Of a stretch of 9,033 nucleotides of DNA, positions 5,914-9,033 are shown in pieces (positions within the stretch are counted from its first letter, which is position 1; the number at the start of each line of letters is the position of its first letter). The translations under genes were made by a program, and so were the position numbers. The notes beneath the pieces are model-generated. The model searched no databases. It was given only the letters and a program-made list of their open reading frames with translations, and was not told where the DNA came from. Source of the DNA: Clostridiales bacterium (lineage in GTDB: Bacteria > Bacillota > Clostridia > Oscillospirales > Acutalibacteraceae); contig JAHZIE010000086.1 of assembly GCA_019419895.1 (NCBI GenBank), positions 1 through 9,033 on the forward strand. Reading direction: 5' to 3'.

Positions 5914-7152
5914 ATGAAATTTTTGATAGTCAGTCAGCTGTATTCCCCAGATAATTTCAGGATTAACGATATTGTAGAGGAACTGCTTTCCCGAGGGCAT
6001 TCCGTCAAGGTTGTGACGGGGCTGCCAGATTATGCCACCTCCAAAATTCCCAAGGAATTCAAATGGTTCCGCAACCGGCGCGTCAAACAGCCCAATTATG
6101 AGGTGGTCAGGCTGCCGATGATCGCCCGCCGTCACGGAATATTCTTCCGGGTTTTAAATTATACCTCTTTTATGATCTCTGGATGGCTCTATCTGAAATT
6201 ATGCCGGAAGGAAAATTATGACGCGATCTTTTCCTATGGGCTTTCCCCCGTTTTGCAGATTGTGCCCGCCATTGGAGCAAAAAAGCGTTTTCATAAAAAG
6301 CTGGTGCTTTACTGTCTGGATTTATGGCCCGAATCCCTCAAAGCCTGGCATCTGAGGGAAAGCAGTGGGATTTTCCGCTTTATGAAAAATGTCAGCGGCA
6401 AAATTTACCGTTCCTGCGACTCCATCGCTGTCACCTCCCGCCCCTTTATCGAATATCTCAGGCAGGTATGTCTGGTTCCGGAAGAGCGCATGAGCTATCT
6501 TCCCCAGCACTGTGAGGATTTGTACAAGGAAATCAGCGGGGTATATGAGGATAACGGCTGCATTGATTTTCTCTTTGCAGGGAATATCGGCGCCGTGCAG
6601 AATGTGGACTGCCTGATCCGGGCCGCGGCCGTTCTGCCGCCGGAGCTCAGCTTCCGGGTACATATCGTAGGCAGCGGGTCTGAACTGGAAAACTGCAAAA
6701 AGCTGGCCGAAAGCCTGCATGCTTCTGATAAAGTGGTTTTCCATGGGCGGCATCCGGTGGAAAAAATGGCGGATTTTTACCGTATGGCCGACTGTTTTCT
6801 TCTGCCCCTCCAGGGGGGCAATTTTATCGGACAAACCCTTCCCGCCAAGGCCCAGGGATATTTAAGCGCTGGAAAGCCTATTTTGGGCGCGATTGAGGGC
6901 GCCGGGGCGGAGATGATTGCCGAATCCGGCTGCGGAGACGCGGTTGCCCCGGGGGACTATAAGGCGCTGGCTGGAAAAATGACGCGGGTCATAGAACGCT
7001 TTGAGGAATACAAAGAAAAAGGAATACGAGGCCGCCGTTTCTTTGAAGAAAATTATACAAAGGAGATTTTTTTCGATGGATTTATGGCGCTCTTCGGCGG
7101 ACAGTCAGAAGAACAATCAAAAATAAATAAGAATGTACAGAAATTATCTTGA
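5914..7152 (+). CDS. GT4-family glycosyltransferase, WbuB-like
   Basis: A 412-residue retaining GT-B glycosyltransferase. The N-terminal domain opens with MKFLIVSQLYSPDNFRIND and an ELLSRGHSVKVVTGLPDY strand-helix-strand typical of WbuB/WcaI-like enzymes. DLWPES (136-141) is a signature shared by that group. The C-terminal donor-binding domain contains FAGNIGAVQNVD (G223-N-I-G226) and PLQGGNFIGQTLPAK (298-312), followed by YLSAGKPIL. WbuB of E. coli O26 is linked to L-FucNAc transfer, and the two genes downstream make that sugar, so transfer of L-FucNAc to a lipid-linked repeat unit at the inner face of the membrane is a reasonable inference. No membrane-spanning N-terminus is seen. The start at 5914 matches the family N-terminus and has AAGGGA 10 nt upstream; the in-frame ATG at 5812 would add 34 unrelated residues. 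Its stop overlaps the ribosome binding region of the next gene. Confidence 0.9.
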   Translation: MKFLIVSQLYSPDNFRINDIVEELLSRGHSVKVVTGLPDYATSKIPKEFKWFRNRRVKQPNYEVVRLPMIARRHGIFFRVLNYTSFMISGWLYLKLCRKENYDAIFSYGLSPVLQIVPAIGAKKRFHKKLVLYCLDLWPESLKAWHLRESSGIFRFMKNVSGKIYRSCDSIAVTSRPFIEYLRQVCLVPEERMSYLPQHCEDLYKEISGVYEDNGCIDFLFAGNIGAVQNVDCLIRAAAVLPPELSFRVHIVGSGSELENCKKLAESLHASDKVVFHGRHPVEKMADFYRMADCFLLPLQGGNFIGQTLPAKAQGYLSAGKPILGAIEGAGAEMIAESGCGDAVAPGDYKALAGKMTRVIERFEEYKEKGIRGRRFFEENYTKEIFFDGFMALFGGQSEEQSKINKNVQKLS

Positions 7153-7168
7153 AAGGGAGATTAGAATT

Positions 7169-8194
7169 ATGTTTGAAGGGAAAACTCTTTTAATCACCGG
7201 CGGCACCGGTTCCTTTGGTAATGCCGTCCTGCGCCGCTTTTTGAACACGGATATCAAGGAAATCCGCATTTTTTCCAGAGACGAAAAAAAACAGGATGAA
7301 ATGCGCCATCTTTACAATAACGAAAAAATTAAATACTATATTGGCGATGTCCGCGATCTCCGCAGCATTGAGGACGCCATGTACGGCACCGATTATGTAT
7401 TCCAGGCTGCTGCCCTGAAACAGGTTCCTTCCTGCGAATTTTTCCCTCTGGAGGCGGTAAAGACCAATGTCATCGGCACTGATAACGTTCTCACCGCCTG
7501 CATTAAAGCGGGAGTGAAAAAGGTTATCTGCCTTTCCACCGATAAGGCGGCCTATCCCATCAACGCCATGGGCACCTCCAAAGCCATGATGGAAAAGGTA
7601 TTTGTCGCCAAATCCAGAACGGTGGCCCCTGAAAAAACCACCATCTGCGGCACCCGGTACGGAAATGTCATGTGCTCCCGGGGCTCTGTCATCCCCCTGT
7701 TTATCGACCAGATTAAATCAGGCAGCCCTTTAACTGTCACCGAACCGAAAATGACCCGTTTCATTATGAGCCTGGAAGAGGCGGTGGAACTGGTTCTGTA
7801 CGCCTTTGAGCATGCTCAGAGCGGCGATATTTTTGTGCAGAAGGCCCCTTCCTGCACCATTGCAACCCTTGTTCAGGCAGTAAAGGAGCTGTTCCACGCG
7901 GATAATGAGGTCAAGGTCATCGGCATCCGCCATGGAGAAAAAATGTATGAGACTCTCTTAACTAAGGAAGAATATGAGCACGCGGAGGATTTGGGGAATT
8001 TTTACCGCGTTCCCGCTGACAAACGCGATTTGAATTATGATAAATATTTTATCAACGGCAATGTGGAGCATAATAAGCTGAAGGAGTTTAATTCTGACAA
8101 CACCACCATCCTGAACGTGGAACAGGTAAAGGAAAAGCTCCTTTCCCTTCAGTATATCCGTGATGAAATCGCGGCGTGGGAGAATCAAAAATGA
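7169..8194 (+). CDS. capE: CapE/FnlA-type UDP-GlcNAc 4,6-dehydratase / 5-epimerase
   Basis: This is the first enzyme of UDP-N-acetyl-L-fucosamine synthesis. It is an extended SDR that dehydrates UDP-GlcNAc at C4-C6 and epimerises C5, giving a 2-acetamido-2,6-dideoxy-4-keto-hexose nucleotide. The protein has 341 residues, essentially the length of S. aureus CapE. The NADP-binding motif is TGGTGSFG (10-17). The active-site segment STDKAAYPINAMGTSK (123-138) has D125 and K126, with M134 where FlaA1/PseB-type dehydratases have a catalytic Tyr. A Met here is, as I recall, typical of CapE/FnlA and separates them from PseB. Other family motifs are GDVRD (59-63), AAALKQVP (80-87), GTRYGNV and RHGEKMYE. 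AGGGAG at 7154-7159, 9 nt upstream, fixes the start; an ATG at 7133 would lie inside the previous gene. It is spaced 16 nt after the glycosyltransferase and overlaps the next gene by 4 nt, so the genes are translationally coupled. Confidence 0.94.
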   Translation: MFEGKTLLITGGTGSFGNAVLRRFLNTDIKEIRIFSRDEKKQDEMRHLYNNEKIKYYIGDVRDLRSIEDAMYGTDYVFQAAALKQVPSCEFFPLEAVKTNVIGTDNVLTACIKAGVKKVICLSTDKAAYPINAMGTSKAMMEKVFVAKSRTVAPEKTTICGTRYGNVMCSRGSVIPLFIDQIKSGSPLTVTEPKMTRFIMSLEEAVELVLYAFEHAQSGDIFVQKAPSCTIATLVQAVKELFHADNEVKVIGIRHGEKMYETLLTKEEYEHAEDLGNFYRVPADKRDLNYDKYFINGNVEHNKLKEFNSDNTTILNVEQVKEKLLSLQYIRDEIAAWENQK

Positions 8195-9033
8195 ATATTT
8201 TAGTAACCGGCGCCAAGGGATTTGTCGGCAGAAATTTGGTGGCGGAGCTAAAAAACCGCCAGGAGGGCTCTGTCTTTGAGTATGATCTCGAGACCCCTCC
8301 TGCTTTGCTGGAACAATGGGCAGAGAGCTGCGATTTTGTCTATCATCTGGCCGGCGTCAACCGTCCCCAGGATCCCAAAGAATTTATGGAGGGGAATTTC
8401 GGATTTACCTCCCGGCTCTTAGAGATTCTTTCCCGGCATCAGAACCGCTGTCCCATCGTCCTTTCTTCTTCCGTCCAGGCAAGCCTTGACAATCCTTATG
8501 GAGCAAGCAAGCGGGCCGGCGAAGAGCTTTTGGAAAAATATGGCCGCGAAAATGGCGCCCAGGTGATGATCTACCGTTTTCCCAATCTCTTTGGGAAGTG
8601 GTGCCGCCCCAATTACAACAGCGTTGTCGCCACCTTCTGCCACAATATCGCCCGCGATCTCCCCATTCAGGTGAACAATCCGGACGCGGAAATTTCCTTT
8701 TCCTATATTGACGACGTGGTTTCTGAGCTGTGCCGCGCCCTGAAGGGCCGCCCCCACCAGAAAGATGGATATTGCTTTGTCCCGGAGGTTTACCAGGAAA
8801 AGCTGGGGCATGTGGCGGAGCTGATCTCCTCCTTCCGCCGCAGCCGGACGGACCTTTCCGTCGCCGATCTTCACGACCCGTTCACAAAAAAGCTGTATAG
8901 TACCTATTTGAGCTATCTGCCTGAGGAGCAATTTTCCTATCCCCTGAAAATGAATACGGATGCCCGGGGATCCTTCACGGAATTCCTGCGCACCCCGGAT
9001 CGGGGGCAGGTTTCTATCAATATCTCCCATCCC
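8191..9033 (+). CDS. capF: CapF/FnlB-type UDP-sugar reductase (C-terminus beyond the right edge)
   Basis: This is the second step to UDP-L-FucNAc: the CapF/WbjC/FnlB family carries out C3 epimerisation and NADPH reduction of the CapE product. There are 281 codons in the window; the S. aureus protein has about 369, so roughly 90 residues are missing on the right. The SDR domain starts with TGAKGFVG (6-13), has HLAGVNRP (52-59) and a catalytic Y103-x-x-x-K107 in YGASK preceded by S92-S94. It then has YRFPNLFGKW and SYIDDVV. From about residue 250 (YPLKMNTDARGSFTEFL, then GQVSINISHP) begins the C-terminal cupin domain, which in CapF binds a metal; the metal-binding histidines lie beyond the edge. 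The start ATG overlaps the capE stop as ATGA. The next gene is expected to encode the CapG/FnlC 2-epimerase, but it cannot be seen. Confidence 0.93.
   Translation, partial: MNILVTGAKGFVGRNLVAELKNRQEGSVFEYDLETPPALLEQWAESCDFVYHLAGVNRPQDPKEFMEGNFGFTSRLLEILSRHQNRCPIVLSSSVQASLDNPYGASKRAGEELLEKYGRENGAQVMIYRFPNLFGKWCRPNYNSVVATFCHNIARDLPIQVNNPDAEISFSYIDDVVSELCRALKGRPHQKDGYCFVPEVYQEKLGHVAELISSFRRSRTDLSVADLHDPFTKKLYSTYLSYLPEEQFSYPLKMNTDARGSFTEFLRTPDRGQVSINISHP

Noticed and set aside
7133..7168. Upstream in-frame ATG for the CapE-like gene
   Set aside because: It lies inside the glycosyltransferase gene. The ATG at 7169 has AGGGAG 9 nt upstream and gives the normal family length.

Overview
The window looks like chromosomal DNA of an anaerobic member of the Clostridia (Bacillota). 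This is inferred from: strong purine-rich ribosome binding sites and sigma-A type promoters, AT-rich intergenic DNA around coding DNA of roughly 50% GC, a compact clostridial-type SerA, and a hydrogenase/NuoE-type [2Fe-2S] protein. Family or genus cannot be fixed from the sequence alone.

Layout. (1) Left part, minus strand (1-2815): a NuoE-like thioredoxin-fold [2Fe-2S] subunit (2202-2699), followed by a large heparinase II/III-family polysaccharide lyase that runs off the left edge. The lyase frame is open right back to the nuoE stop but has no clear start codon. A good Shine-Dalgarno sequence sits in front of no in-frame ATG, and a nearby ATG lies in another frame upstream of a 7-base homopolymer. 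(2) Divergent, AT-rich intergenic region (2700-3284), with a probable nuoE promoter on one side and an excellent sigma-A promoter on the other. (3) Plus strand serine operon: serC (3285-4370) and serA (4412-5575), closed by a strong intrinsic terminator (5594-5624). (4) Plus strand surface-polysaccharide operon from about 5672 to beyond the right edge: promoter, about 200-nt leader, WbuB-like GT4 glycosyltransferase, CapE/FnlA-type UDP-GlcNAc dehydratase/epimerase, and a truncated CapF/FnlB-type reductase.

How the genes work together. SerC and SerA catalyse consecutive steps from 3-phosphoglycerate towards serine. CapE and CapF are the first two of the three enzymes that make UDP-N-acetyl-L-fucosamine from UDP-GlcNAc; the third (CapG/FnlC, a 2-epimerase) would be expected just past the right edge. 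The adjacent WbuB-like transferase is the natural candidate to use that sugar in a capsule, O-antigen-like or exopolysaccharide repeat unit. The NuoE-like gene is unusual in being followed by a carbohydrate lyase rather than by NuoF or an [FeFe]-hydrogenase.

I found no mobile element, CRISPR array, RNA gene or toxin/defence module. All recognisable genes belong to known families. The least explained points are the lyase start, the orphan NuoE context, and the dyads and leader in the two intergenic regions.
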